This document shows, piece after piece, positions 1 to 7,604 of a stretch of DNA of 27,680 nt. The notes beneath the pieces are model-generated. The model was given only the letters and a program-made list of their open reading frames with translations. It did not search any database and was not told the DNA's origin. The stretch is from JAVBLW01 sp031553215 (GTDB lineage Bacteria; Bacillota_I; Bacilli_A; Acholeplasmatales; Anaeroplasmataceae). Location: NCBI GenBank assembly GCA_031553215.1, contig JAVBLW010000002.1, forward strand, positions 1 to 27,680. Reading direction: 5' to 3'. Position 1 is the first letter of the stretch. Each line of letters begins with the position of its first letter. Both the position numbers and the translations under genes were made by a program.

Positions 1-159
1 AAAGAAACAAAGCAAATTACTACTCCCATAGATGAAAAAGATAAACGAATAAAAGAACTTGAAGAAAAGAACGCTCAGCTTGAAATGGAGAATGATCTAT
101 TAAAAAAATTGAAAGCCTTGGTTCAACAAAGAACACAGCAACCAAAAGAGAAAAAATAA
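1..159 (+). CDS. IS3-family transposase OrfA, C-terminal fragment (5' end outside window)
   Basis: This 52-codon open segment runs from the left edge to TAA at 157-159. Its product is highly charged and contains a short leucine-zipper-like heptad stretch (RIKELEEKNAQLEMENDLL, about residues 16-34 of the fragment). That is the typical C-terminal part of IS3 OrfA, which follows the N-terminal helix-turn-helix and mediates OrfA/OrfAB multimerisation. The helix-turn-helix itself lies outside the window. The last codons before the stop are an uninterrupted run of six A (151-156), a plausible -1 slippage site into the orfB frame. Confidence 0.75.
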   Translation, partial: KETKQITTPIDEKDKRIKELEEKNAQLEMENDLLKKLKALVQQRTQQPKEKK

Positions 160-164
160 CAGTT

Positions 165-1061
165 GTGTATGAGTCAAGGCACAAGTATGCATTAAACAAG
201 ATGCTAGACTTCTTCAAAATAGCCAAATCTAGCTATTTTTATACAATAAAGACATTTGATAGTATTGACCCAGATAAAGCAATTAAAGATGTCATAGAAG
301 CCATATTTAAAGATAATAAGCAAAGATATGGTTATCGAAGAATAACATTAGAACTGAAAAATAAGGGATATACAATTAATCATAAGCGTGTTAAACGACT
401 TATGAAAGCATTAGGATTATATGCTAGACAACCTAAAGCCAAATATAAATCATATAAAGGTGAAATAGGAAAAGTATGTCCTAGTCTTTTGCTTGATAAA
501 GTAGTTGATGAAGTAAAACATAAAACATTCCTAAAGAGAAATTTCATAACAACTGGAGTAAATCAAAAATGGACTACCGATGTATCAGAATTTCATATAG
601 CTGCAGGTAAACTATACTTATCTCCACTCCTTGATATGCATAATAGAGAAATCATTTCATACGTTATCTCAAAATCACCCAACTTTAAACAAACTACAGA
701 TATGTTAGATATAGCTTTCAAAAAGCATACAAATCTAGATGGATTAATATTTCATTCAGATCAAGGATGGCAATACCAAATGAAACAATATATTGATAAA
801 CTTAAACATAAAGGTATAAAACAAAGCATGTCTAGAAAAGGTAACTGTTATGACAATTGTATTATGGAAAACTTCTTTGGAATTATGAAAAATGAAATGT
901 TTTATGGAAATGAATATGACTTCGAAACACTTGAACAATTAGAACAAGCAATGGTTGAGTATATAGATTATTACAACAACAAAAGAATAATTACAAAATT
1001 AAAAGGATTAACGCCTATACAATATAGACATCAATCCTTAAATAATGTAGTATTAAATTAA
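165..1061 (+). CDS. IS3-family transposase OrfB, DDE integrase domain
   Basis: The product is a 298-residue DDE transposase catalytic subunit (rve fold). It has an HTH_21-like N-terminal segment (about residues 35-90, with YGYRRI at 55-60) and then the catalytic core. The acidic triad is visible: D139 in WTTDVSEF, D199 in FHSDQGWQY and E235 in NCIMENFFG. The last two residues are separated by 35, as in DD(35)E transposases. GTG at 165 is the first start in frame. The frame is also open upstream into the A6 run, so an OrfA-OrfB fusion by -1 frameshifting is likely the active transposase. It appears intact. It is convergent with the RNase J gene, whose stop is 54 bp away. Confidence 0.93.
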   Translation: MYESRHKYALNKMLDFFKIAKSSYFYTIKTFDSIDPDKAIKDVIEAIFKDNKQRYGYRRITLELKNKGYTINHKRVKRLMKALGLYARQPKAKYKSYKGEIGKVCPSLLLDKVVDEVKHKTFLKRNFITTGVNQKWTTDVSEFHIAAGKLYLSPLLDMHNREIISYVISKSPNFKQTTDMLDIAFKKHTNLDGLIFHSDQGWQYQMKQYIDKLKHKGIKQSMSRKGNCYDNCIMENFFGIMKNEMFYGNEYDFETLEQLEQAMVEYIDYYNNKRIITKLKGLTPIQYRHQSLNNVVLN

Positions 1062-1066
1062 TTTCA

Positions 1067-1091
1067 CTTAAAGTCCAACTTTAAGGGTTCA
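1067..1091. repeat. IS right terminal sequence with internal palindrome
   Basis: CTTAAAG (1067-1073) and CTTTAAG (1079-1085) form a perfect 7-bp inverted repeat around TCCAA, followed by GGTTCA. The GTCCAACTTT core resembles right ends of IS150-group elements known from Firmicutes. The exact terminal base is uncertain because the left copy is not in the window. There is no T-tract after either arm, so this is not called a terminator. Confidence 0.5.
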
Positions 1092-1114
1092 CTATAACTG
1101 AATTAGGGAATTTT

Positions 1115-2812
1115 TTATATCATCATGAAAACTGGTAATATGATAGGTTTTCTATCAGTACTTTCAAATACAACTTTATTAAGGTATTCTGTAAGGTTCT
1201 GCTTAATAGTGTTATATTCATCATCTGTTTTTATTGTATTATTCTTTGTAAGTTCTGTTTCTAAGAATGACTTAGCCTTACTAACAAAACTTTTTGTTAA
1301 TGCTTCACTGTCTTTCATATATATAAATCCGCGTGAAACGACTTGAGGATCTACAGCAATAGTAGAATTCTCTTTGTTGATAGTAAATACAATTGAGAAA
1401 AGTCCATCCTCTGATAAAGTCTTTCTTTCTCTAATTATTGAACCACCAATATCTCCAATACGGTTACCATCAATATAGACATCACCACTTGGAACATGAC
1501 CAGAAATTCTAGCTGTTTTATCCGTTAGTGCTAATACATCACCGTTTTCTAATATGAAGGTGTTTTCTGGAAGACATCCACATTCAATTGCAAGATTAGC
1601 GTGAACCTTTTGCATTCTATATTCACCATGAACAGGTAGGAAGTATTTTGGACGCAATAATGTTTGCATTAATTTTAATTCACCTTGAGCAGCATGGCCT
1701 GAGGTATGAGTATCATTTATTGGCGAATGTGTAATTACATTTGCACCTTTTTTAAATAATAAATTAATAGTTTTATTTACTCCCTCTTGATTTCCTGGAA
1801 TAGGAGAAGAGGAGAAGATTATGGTATCACCAGGTATTAATTTTATTTGTTTATGACTACCATTAGCAATTCTACTTAAAGCAGCAAGTGGCTCACCTTG
1901 GGAACCAGTACAAAGTAGGGTTACTTCATGGGCTTTATAATTGCTTATTTCAGTTGCGTCAATGAAAGTACCTTTTGGTGCTTTGATATAACCAACTTGT
2001 TGACCAACTTCAATAGTCTTTTCCATTGAACGACCAAATATTGCTACTTTTCTTTTTGAAAGATAAGAAGCTTCAACGATTTGTTGTACACGGTACATAT
2101 TAGAAGCAAATGTTGCTACTATAATACGAGAGTTGATATGCTTGAACATATCTTTAATTGATTCTCCAACTTTTCTTTCACTAGTTGTGAAACCTTCTAC
2201 AGTAGCATTAGTACTATCAGCTAATAAACAAAGAATACCTTCTGAACCTAATCTTGATAATTTATCAAACTCGGCTCCAGGTCCAATAGGAGTAAAATCT
2301 ATTTTGAAATCTCCTGTATGGAATATTGTTCCGTAATCAGTTCTAAAAACGATACCGTATGAGTCAGGGATGGAATGGTTAAGACGAACAAAGGAAACTT
2401 CAACACCTTTAAATTCAAATCTAAAATGACTCTTAAATTCGATGATTTGGGGAACTTTGACATCCTTATGTTCTTCTAATTTATTTTCAATTAAATCAAC
2501 TGATACACCAGCTGCATATATCTTAGGTATTCTTACTTTTTTTAGTAAAAATGGAATACCTCCAATATGATCCTCATGACCGTGAGTGATAAAAAGACCC
2601 ACTATTCTTTCTTGATTTTCAATCAAGTATTGATAATCTGGAATAACGTAATCAACCCCCAATAAATGTTCATCAGGAAACAGAATACCTGAGTCGATAA
2701 CGAATAATTGGTCCTTGTAGTCAATAACATACATGTTTTTTCCTACTTCTCCAAGACCACCAAGAGCAAAGATACCGATTTCGTCTTTACCCTTTATTTT
2801 ATGAATTCCCAC
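1115..2812 (-). CDS. rnjA: Ribonuclease J (J1-like)
   Basis: RNase J is a metallo-beta-lactamase/beta-CASP nuclease with 5'-3' exonuclease and endonuclease activity in mRNA turnover and rRNA maturation. The 565-residue length is normal. The zinc motif HGHEDH is at residues 77-82, with H146 (RLNHSIPD), D168 (HTGDFKID) and a beta-CASP/C-terminal histidine segment PVHGEYRM. All catalytic residues are present, so it is J1-like rather than the degenerate J2. The start is GTG at 2810-2812, eight bases after a strong TAAGGAGG site. The gene is divergent from proS, and an IS3 element abuts its 3' end. No clear terminator of its own is visible between the stop and the IS. Confidence 0.95.
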   Translation of the reverse strand: MGIHKIKGKDEIGIFALGGLGEVGKNMYVIDYKDQLFVIDSGILFPDEHLLGVDYVIPDYQYLIENQERIVGLFITHGHEDHIGGIPFLLKKVRIPKIYAAGVSVDLIENKLEEHKDVKVPQIIEFKSHFRFEFKGVEVSFVRLNHSIPDSYGIVFRTDYGTIFHTGDFKIDFTPIGPGAEFDKLSRLGSEGILCLLADSTNATVEGFTTSERKVGESIKDMFKHINSRIIVATFASNMYRVQQIVEASYLSKRKVAIFGRSMEKTIEVGQQVGYIKAPKGTFIDATEISNYKAHEVTLLCTGSQGEPLAALSRIANGSHKQIKLIPGDTIIFSSSPIPGNQEGVNKTINLLFKKGANVITHSPINDTHTSGHAAQGELKLMQTLLRPKYFLPVHGEYRMQKVHANLAIECGCLPENTFILENGDVLALTDKTARISGHVPSGDVYIDGNRIGDIGGSIIRERKTLSEDGLFSIVFTINKENSTIAVDPQVVSRGFIYMKDSEALTKSFVSKAKSFLETELTKNNTIKTDDEYNTIKQNLTEYLNKVVFESTDRKPIILPVFMMI

Positions 2813-2856
2813 AAAAAAATCCTCCTTATTTAGTTTTAGAAAATATCTATGGTAAT

Positions 2857-2862
2857 ATTATA
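2857..2862 (-). promoter_or_regulatory. Probable -10 element of rnjA
   Basis: On the minus strand TATAAT occurs about 45 bases upstream of the GTG start, within the run TTGGTATATAATATT. An overlapping TGGTATATA would fit an extended -10. No good -35 hexamer is seen at 16-18 bp spacing, so the element is inferred from the -10 and its position in the divergent intergenic region. Confidence 0.5.
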
Positions 2863-3020
2863 TACCAAAAAATAGTAAATTACTAGAAAATACTTTTGAT
2901 TTGATTAAAATGATAACGCTTTATTTATATAATATTTCATAAAAAGATACTTTAAGATATTTTATGTAAGTAATTAGTATATTTTAACCATTTTACTATA
3001 TGGAATAATTTATTTTCTTG

Positions 3021-3029
3021 TGGTATAAT
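3021..3029 (+). promoter_or_regulatory. Extended -10 promoter of proS
   Basis: TGGTATAAT (TG-n-TATAAT) lies 31 bp upstream of the chosen proS start. No convincing -35 exists at 17 bp, which is tolerated with an extended -10. The predicted transcription start (about 3036) makes the in-frame ATG at 3042 unlikely as the start and supports the ATG at 3060. Confidence 0.75.
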
Positions 3030-3059
3030 TTCAAAATGTAAATGAAAAGGAATGATTTT

Positions 3060-4763
3060 ATGAAAGCTAGTAGAATGTTAATATCAACATTAAAGGAAGC
3101 ACCTGTAGATGCGAAAATAGCTAGTCATACTTTACTACTTAGAGCTGGTATGATAAAGGGATTAGTTGCAGGAGTATACAATTTCTTACCGTTAGGTTTA
3201 AGAGTATTACAAAAAGTAGAAAATATAATAAGAGAAGAAATGGATAATAGTGGAGCATTGGAGCTTCTTTCATCTGCGATTCAACCAAAAGAATTATGGG
3301 AAGAATCAAATAGATGGAGTAAGTATGGGCCTGAATTATTCAGATTTACAGATAGACATAATAGAGAATTTTGCCTTGGACCTACTCATGAGGAAATTTT
3401 TACTGATTTAGCAAGAAATTTAATTAAATCATCTAAAAATTTACCAGTAAATATGTACCAAATTCAACATAAATATCGCGATGAAGCTAGACCAAGATTT
3501 GGACTTATGAGAGGAAGAGAATTCATTATGAAAGACTCTTACTCATTTGATAAGGATGAAGATGGTTTAGAAGTAAGCTACCAAACTATGTATGATACAT
3601 ATTCAAGTATGTTTGATAGATTAAATTTAAAATATAAAGTAGTATTAGCTGATACTGGTAATATTGGTGGAAATGGATCCCATCAATTTATGGCATTAAG
3701 TGATGTTGGAGAAAGTGATATTGTTTATTGTGATAAATGTCATTATGCGGCTGACGTCGAAAAAGCTGACGCTGTTTGTACATTGAAAGATGATAGTAAG
3801 GTATTAGATTTAAGTGAAATTCTTACTCCACATGTAAAGACTATTGAAGAAGTAAGTACTTTCTTAAATGTTAGTAAAGAAAGTGTTTGTAAGACTTTAA
3901 TATATAAAGATACTGAAACAAAGAGAATTGTTGCGGTAATGGTAAGAGGAGATAGAGAAGTTAATGAAATCAAACTTGTTAATGCCCTAAATACTAGTGA
4001 AGCATTCTTAACTTTCGCAACTGAAGAAGAAATTAAGAGTATCGGAAGCGTTCATGGTTTTGTAGGACCAGTTGGACTAAATGTAGAAATATTCATTGAT
4101 AAAGAAGTTGCGGAAATGAAAAATATTATTGTAGGTGCTAATAAACCAAATTACCATTTAAAAAATGTTAATTATGGTAGGGATTTTAAAGCTACAGTTA
4201 TTGATTTAAGAAAAGCAATTAAAGGTGATTTATGTCCAGTATGTGGAGAACCTATGAGTCTTGATCGTGGAATTGAAGTTGGTCAAATATTTAAACTTCA
4301 AACTAAGTATTCAGAAGCTATGAAATGTACATATGTGAATGAACAAGGTCAAAATATTCCGATGGTTATGGGATGCTACGGTGTAGGTGTTACTAGAACT
4401 ATTGCGGCTATTGTAGAACAATATAATGATGAATTTGGTATAAGATGGCCACTTAATGTTGCTCCTTATCATGCAGTTATTGTCCCTGTAAAATATGAAG
4501 ATGAAGAACAACAAGCTTTATCTGATAAAATATATGAAACACTAAAGAAAAAGCACGTTGAAGTTGTTTTAGATGATAGAAAAGCAGGACTTGGATTCAA
4601 ACTAAAAGATTGGGAATTAATCGGTATTCCATACATGATAATTTGTGGTAAATTATCAAATGAAGGAATAGTCGAATTAAAGAATCGTATCACTGGTGAA
4701 AAACAAGAAATGAAATATGAAGAAGCAATTGATGTAATTGCTGATGCTATTAATAACATATAA
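3060..4763 (+). CDS. proS: Prolyl-tRNA synthetase, bacterial type with editing insert
   Basis: ProRS charges tRNA-Pro with proline in the cytoplasm. The 567-residue product matches the E. coli-type class II enzyme in length. It opens MKASRMLISTLKEAPVDA; motif 2 lies around residues 136-160 (RDEARPRFGLMRGREF), and motif 3 is in MGCYGVGVTR. A YbaK-like editing insert lies between about 225 and 390 and the anticodon-binding domain is C-terminal. An upstream ATG (3042) is also in frame, but the promoter leaves it almost no leader. The site AAAAGGA eight bases before 3060 and the alignment with family N-termini favour 3060. In B. subtilis proS lies between rasP and polC; here it stands alone with its own promoter and terminator. 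Confidence 0.96.
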   Translation: MKASRMLISTLKEAPVDAKIASHTLLLRAGMIKGLVAGVYNFLPLGLRVLQKVENIIREEMDNSGALELLSSAIQPKELWEESNRWSKYGPELFRFTDRHNREFCLGPTHEEIFTDLARNLIKSSKNLPVNMYQIQHKYRDEARPRFGLMRGREFIMKDSYSFDKDEDGLEVSYQTMYDTYSSMFDRLNLKYKVVLADTGNIGGNGSHQFMALSDVGESDIVYCDKCHYAADVEKADAVCTLKDDSKVLDLSEILTPHVKTIEEVSTFLNVSKESVCKTLIYKDTETKRIVAVMVRGDREVNEIKLVNALNTSEAFLTFATEEEIKSIGSVHGFVGPVGLNVEIFIDKEVAEMKNIIVGANKPNYHLKNVNYGRDFKATVIDLRKAIKGDLCPVCGEPMSLDRGIEVGQIFKLQTKYSEAMKCTYVNEQGQNIPMVMGCYGVGVTRTIAAIVEQYNDEFGIRWPLNVAPYHAVIVPVKYEDEEQQALSDKIYETLKKKHVEVVLDDRKAGLGFKLKDWELIGIPYMIICGKLSNEGIVELKNRITGEKQEMKYEEAIDVIADAINNI

Positions 4764-4777
4764 AAAATAATTTATTA

Positions 4778-4812
4778 AAAGATTTTCCTTGAGAAAGTCT
4801 TTTTTCTTTTTA
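4778..4812 (+). terminator. Intrinsic terminator of proS
   Basis: AAAGATTTTC pairs with GAAAGTCTTT (one G-U) around the loop CTTGA, followed by a T-rich tail. It starts 14 bases after the proS stop. Confidence 0.9.
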
Positions 4813-4874
4813 GAAGTATATAAATATAATTTTGTTTGAAAATAAATAGTATAAGTTTGTCGCAATAGATGATA

Positions 4875-4903
4875 TTTACCATTATTTGGTGTTGTGATAT
4901 AAT
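4875..4903 (+). promoter_or_regulatory. Promoter of the 4923 lipoprotein gene
   Basis: TTTACC (4875-4880), a 17-bp spacer and TATAAT (4898-4903), preceded by TG one base away (extended -10). It lies inside the upstream extension of the open frame, so translation must begin downstream at 4923. Confidence 0.8.
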
Positions 4904-4922
4904 TAATTTAGGAGGTGTTATC

Positions 4923-5837
4923 ATGAATAAATTTATTAAGGGTTTAATAATTGTCCTTTTAGGTATATTAACGATGTCAATTGCGTCTTGTGGTGGAAAC
5001 GGAAAAGACTTTAAACTTAATATTACTGGTGATAATGGATATAGTGTTAGTAGAGTAGATGTTGGTAGTTATATTCTAAAGAAAGATGGTACTGATCTAT
5101 GTTATTTTACTGTTATGACTTCTGCTGGGTTAACTACCCATGATGATAATTCAGAAACTTTCATTACAAGCAAGAATAAGTTTTCTGTTTCTATGAGGGC
5201 ATATATTCCTTATTGTGAGGTAGAAGATTTATCTGTTACCATTAATGGAACAAAAATGGAATTTGGCAAATTTGTTTATTCTGGTGATAAAGATGATTAT
5301 TTTAATTCTAATGGGATTCCTATGGTAACATCAGAAACAGATGTAAAATATCTTGAAGATATAAATATTGTAGTTGGTGGATTAGATACTTCAAGATTAA
5401 GAATGGTTAAAGTATCAATCTGGCAAAGTGAAATGCTGAATTTGGAAGGTGAACCAAAATATACGGTAGCAATAAAAGTTGGAGATAGTTATTTAGATAT
5501 CTTTAATCCATTGGGTTTATCTCAAAATGCTACACAAGTGAATAATTGGTTTAATACTACTGGAACGTATGAAAATATCACTTATGATTATAGTCCATTT
5601 TATTCATACAGTTTCCTTTGTCCTGCTGGAACACAGGTGATTGTATATAATATAACAGGCTTAAATTTTCATTTTGATTCAGGTTTTAGAAGTGATAGTG
5701 ATTTCTACCAATCATTAGCTAGTGAATCAATGCAAAATAAATTAGGTGCTATAACAATAATACAAGATGATACTTATAATGGGTGTTTTGTATATAAAGC
5801 TATAGGTAATGTTTTTTATGATACATTCTTTTGGTAG
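4923..5837 (+). CDS. Putative lipoprotein of unknown function
   Basis: The 304-residue product begins with a basic N-terminus, a hydrophobic stretch (about residues 7-20) and a lipobox ending at C23 (SIASCGG). This is a signal peptidase II lipoprotein signal, so the protein should be anchored to the outer face of the membrane. The mature part is rich in beta-forming Thr/Ser/Asn/Tyr residues and shows no motif I recognise. The start is ATG 4923, preceded by TTAGGAGGTG. The open frame extends upstream to 4869, but the promoter occupies that part. It is monocistronic, with its own promoter and a terminator shared with convergent coaD. Its function is unknown; substrate binding at the surface is only a guess. 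Confidence 0.8.
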   Translation: MNKFIKGLIIVLLGILTMSIASCGGNGKDFKLNITGDNGYSVSRVDVGSYILKKDGTDLCYFTVMTSAGLTTHDDNSETFITSKNKFSVSMRAYIPYCEVEDLSVTINGTKMEFGKFVYSGDKDDYFNSNGIPMVTSETDVKYLEDINIVVGGLDTSRLRMVKVSIWQSEMLNLEGEPKYTVAIKVGDSYLDIFNPLGLSQNATQVNNWFNTTGTYENITYDYSPFYSYSFLCPAGTQVIVYNITGLNFHFDSGFRSDSDFYQSLASESMQNKLGAITIIQDDTYNGCFVYKAIGNVFYDTFFW

Positions 5838-5864
5838 AATAAATCAAAAAAAATATAAAAAATT

Positions 5865-5888
5865 AGGAAGGCTTATGCCTTCCTTTTT
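5865..5888. terminator. Bidirectional intrinsic terminator between convergent genes
   Basis: AGGAAGGC and GCCTTCCT form a perfect 8-bp stem with loop TTAT, followed by TTTTT on the plus strand. On the minus strand the stem is followed by an A/T-rich tract with runs of T, so it can also end coaD transcription. The coaD stop codon lies in the plus-strand T-tract. Confidence 0.92.
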
Positions 5889-6366
5889 ATCTTTTAAATC
5901 TTTTTACGATGGTATCAACAATTTCTTCTGGAACATATGGCTTTATATCTATGTTGAAGACAACAAGTTCTTTTATAGAAGAAGAAGATACAAATTGAGT
6001 TTTAGTAGATGGGAATAGTAACATTGTTTCTATATCAGGATTAATATCCCTATTAAATTGATATAGAGAAAATTCATTCTCATAATCTTGGTAATTCCTT
6101 AATCCTCTAACGATGGTTTTTATTCCATTTTTTTCGCAATACTTTACGACTAAATCATCACTTGAAATGACTTTTACATTTGGGATTTTTGCACAAACTA
6201 GTCTAATCATTTCCACGCGTTCTTTTACAGTAAATGAAGTATTTTTTCTCACATTGTATGAAACAAGTACATGGACTTCATCAAATTGTGTAGAAATTCT
6301 TTTTATTATATCTAAATGCCCATTTGATAATGGATCAAATGACCCTGGATAAACTGCTTTTCTCAT
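5887..6366 (-). CDS. coaD: Pantetheine-phosphate adenylyltransferase
   Basis: CoaD transfers AMP from ATP to 4'-phosphopantetheine to give dephospho-CoA, the penultimate step of coenzyme A synthesis. The 159-residue length is usual for the family. The nucleotidyltransferase signature GSFDPLSNGH is near the N-terminus (about residues 8-17). A central RGLRNYQDYENEF motif and the C-terminal SSSSIKEL stretch complete the fold. The start is ATG 6364-6366, preceded by GGGTGAT. The frame continues upstream, but that portion contains the promoter. It is a single gene, convergent with the lipoprotein. Confidence 0.95.
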   Translation of the reverse strand: MRKAVYPGSFDPLSNGHLDIIKRISTQFDEVHVLVSYNVRKNTSFTVKERVEMIRLVCAKIPNVKVISSDDLVVKYCEKNGIKTIVRGLRNYQDYENEFSLYQFNRDINPDIETMLLFPSTKTQFVSSSSIKELVVFNIDIKPYVPEEIVDTIVKRFKR

Positions 6367-6390
6367 AATATCACCCGTTTTTATGAATAT

Positions 6391-6419
6391 AGTATAAACG
6401 ATAATGGAAAAATATTCAA
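6391..6419 (-). promoter_or_regulatory. Promoter of coaD
   Basis: On the minus strand: TTGAAT (6414-6419), a 17-bp spacer and TATACT (6391-6396), about 25 bases upstream of the ATG. Confidence 0.8.
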
Positions 6420-6452
6420 TAAGTATCACATTTATCAATAAAAATAGTTGAT

Positions 6453-6481
6453 TTGTAATTGAATGGGTAGTTTGCTATAAT
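6453..6481 (+). promoter_or_regulatory. Promoter of the ATP-grasp pseudogene
   Basis: TTGTAA (6453-6458), a 17-bp spacer and TATAAT (6476-6481), with TG at the extended position (TGCTATAAT). It overlaps the apparent ATG at 6480, so the real start is downstream. Confidence 0.8.
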
Positions 6482-6503
6482 GTATAAAATGGTGGTGATT
6501 TTT

Positions 6504-7464
6504 TTGAAAATAGCAGTTTTATATCAAGCCATATCAGAAAGAGAAATAACTGATATAAAAAAACCAATGAAAAAAGGTGGATATAGTGATAGTGGAGCAG
6601 ATATAGCATTTACTTTAATAAAAAATGGATATAAGGTAATAACTCCAGTTGATAATCCTGATGAATATAAAGATTATGATTTTGTGTTTCCTGATACTGA
6701 AAATGGGATAATGGATGCAATTAATAGAGGAGCAAATACTTTCTTTTTAAACACAATTTTATTTTCAAATCATCCAATTACAAAATTCTATGGTAAAGGA
6801 TATCACTTTATTGGGAATTTACCAGAAGACGTGGATAAATATGACAATAAGTTTTATATAAATAACTTATTAAAAGATGATTTTGATGTTATTGAAGATT
6901 TTTTTATTGATGTGAACGTTGAATATGATGGAGAATATCCATGTGTGGTAAAACCTATTATGGGTAGAGGCAGTCAAGGGGTTTCGGTGGTTAATAATTA
7001 TGATGAATTAAGAGATGCGGTAACATCTTTGATTGAAAGTAAAAAATATGGTTCTAAATTAATGGTGGAAGAATATTTAGATGGAAGAGAAATAACAATT
7101 ACCATTATGCCAAATGGTAAAGCACTTAAACCAGTTTTTAGATTTAATCATATAGATGGAATTTGTCCTTATAACGGCGATGTTCCAGTAGTCGATAATA
7201 GTAAGGTTATTGATCCAGACGAATCAATGAAAAAAATAATTCTTCAATGTGAAGAAATTTACAAGCAATTAGATTTAAAAGGAATGATTAGATTGTAGAG
7301 AAAAAGCTGGAGTATTTAAAATTTTTGATATTAATTTTAAACCTAATATGACAGGCAACTCAAGAAGTCATCGAAAAAATCAAAACAGTCTTGTTATGAT
7401 AGCTTATAGGAAAAGTTTTGAGGAACTTCTGGAAGAATTAATAAGTTATAGATGGAATAAGTAG
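6504..7464 (+). pseudogene. D-Ala-D-Ala-ligase-like ATP-grasp protein, frameshifted
   Basis: The first frame (6504-7298) encodes a ligase-like N-domain (KIAVLYQAI), an ATP-grasp lysine strand (YPCVVKPIMGRGSQGVSV) and the motif VEEYLDGREITI. It stops early after LKGMIRL. From 7294 the next frame continues without a break as CREKAGVFKIFDIN, then FKPNMTG, to TAG at 7462-7464. That is the Mg-binding DIN..P end of an ATP-grasp domain. Joined, the two parts give about 320 residues, a normal Ddl-like length. TTG at 6504 after GGTGGTGA is the likely start, as the promoter excludes the ATG at 6480. Known relatives ligate amino acids or peptides using ATP. The substrate is unknown, so this is not called ddl. 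Confidence 0.82.
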
Positions 7465-7513
7465 TTAAAATATACAAAAAATAGGATTTGTTTGCCTTTT
7501 GTGAACATATGTC

Positions 7514-7542
7514 TTGATTTTTTTAGATATATGTAGTATTAT
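7514..7542 (+). promoter_or_regulatory. Promoter of the rimP-nusA-infB operon
   Basis: TTGATT (7514-7519), a 17-bp spacer and TATTAT (7537-7542). The predicted start near 7549 gives a leader of about 55 nt containing the hairpin at 7562-7579. Confidence 0.65.
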
Positions 7543-7561
7543 TTTAATAGATAGTTTAAAC

Positions 7562-7592
7562 AGGTGAGGGTTCTCACCTTTTAATTACTTTT
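7562..7592 (+). terminator. Leader hairpin upstream of rimP, attenuator-like
   Basis: AGGTGAG and CTCACCT form a perfect 7-bp stem with loop GGTT, followed by the T-rich tail TTTAATTACTTTT, all between the promoter and rimP. In B. subtilis a NusA-dependent terminator in the leader of the same operon mediates NusA autoregulation. Position and shape here fit that role; regulation in this organism is inferred. Confidence 0.7.
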
Positions 7593-7604
7593 ATGGAGGT
7601 CAAT

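Larger units (their letters stand above)
1..1091 (+). mobile_element. IS3-family insertion sequence, right-hand part
   Basis: The element enters from the left edge and carries the end of orfA, a complete orfB and a right terminal sequence. The orfA frame ends at 157-159 and orfB lies in the -1 frame, as usual in IS3 elements that make the full transposase by programmed frameshifting. The right end is placed near 1091, because the stretch ending GGGTTCA (1085-1091) after the motif GTCCAACTTT resembles IS150-type termini. The left end lies outside the window, so neither the paired inverted repeat nor the target duplication can be checked. Confidence 0.85.

Noticed and set aside
1125..1346. Open frames antisense to rnjA, proS, the ribosomal genes and others
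   Set aside because: They are antisense or out-of-frame shadows of strongly conserved genes, with no SD or family similarity of their own.
2911..2924. cre-like sequence TGATAACGCTTTAT in the rnjA/proS intergenic region
   Set aside because: Three of the defined cre positions mismatch, and neither flanking gene is a typical CcpA target.
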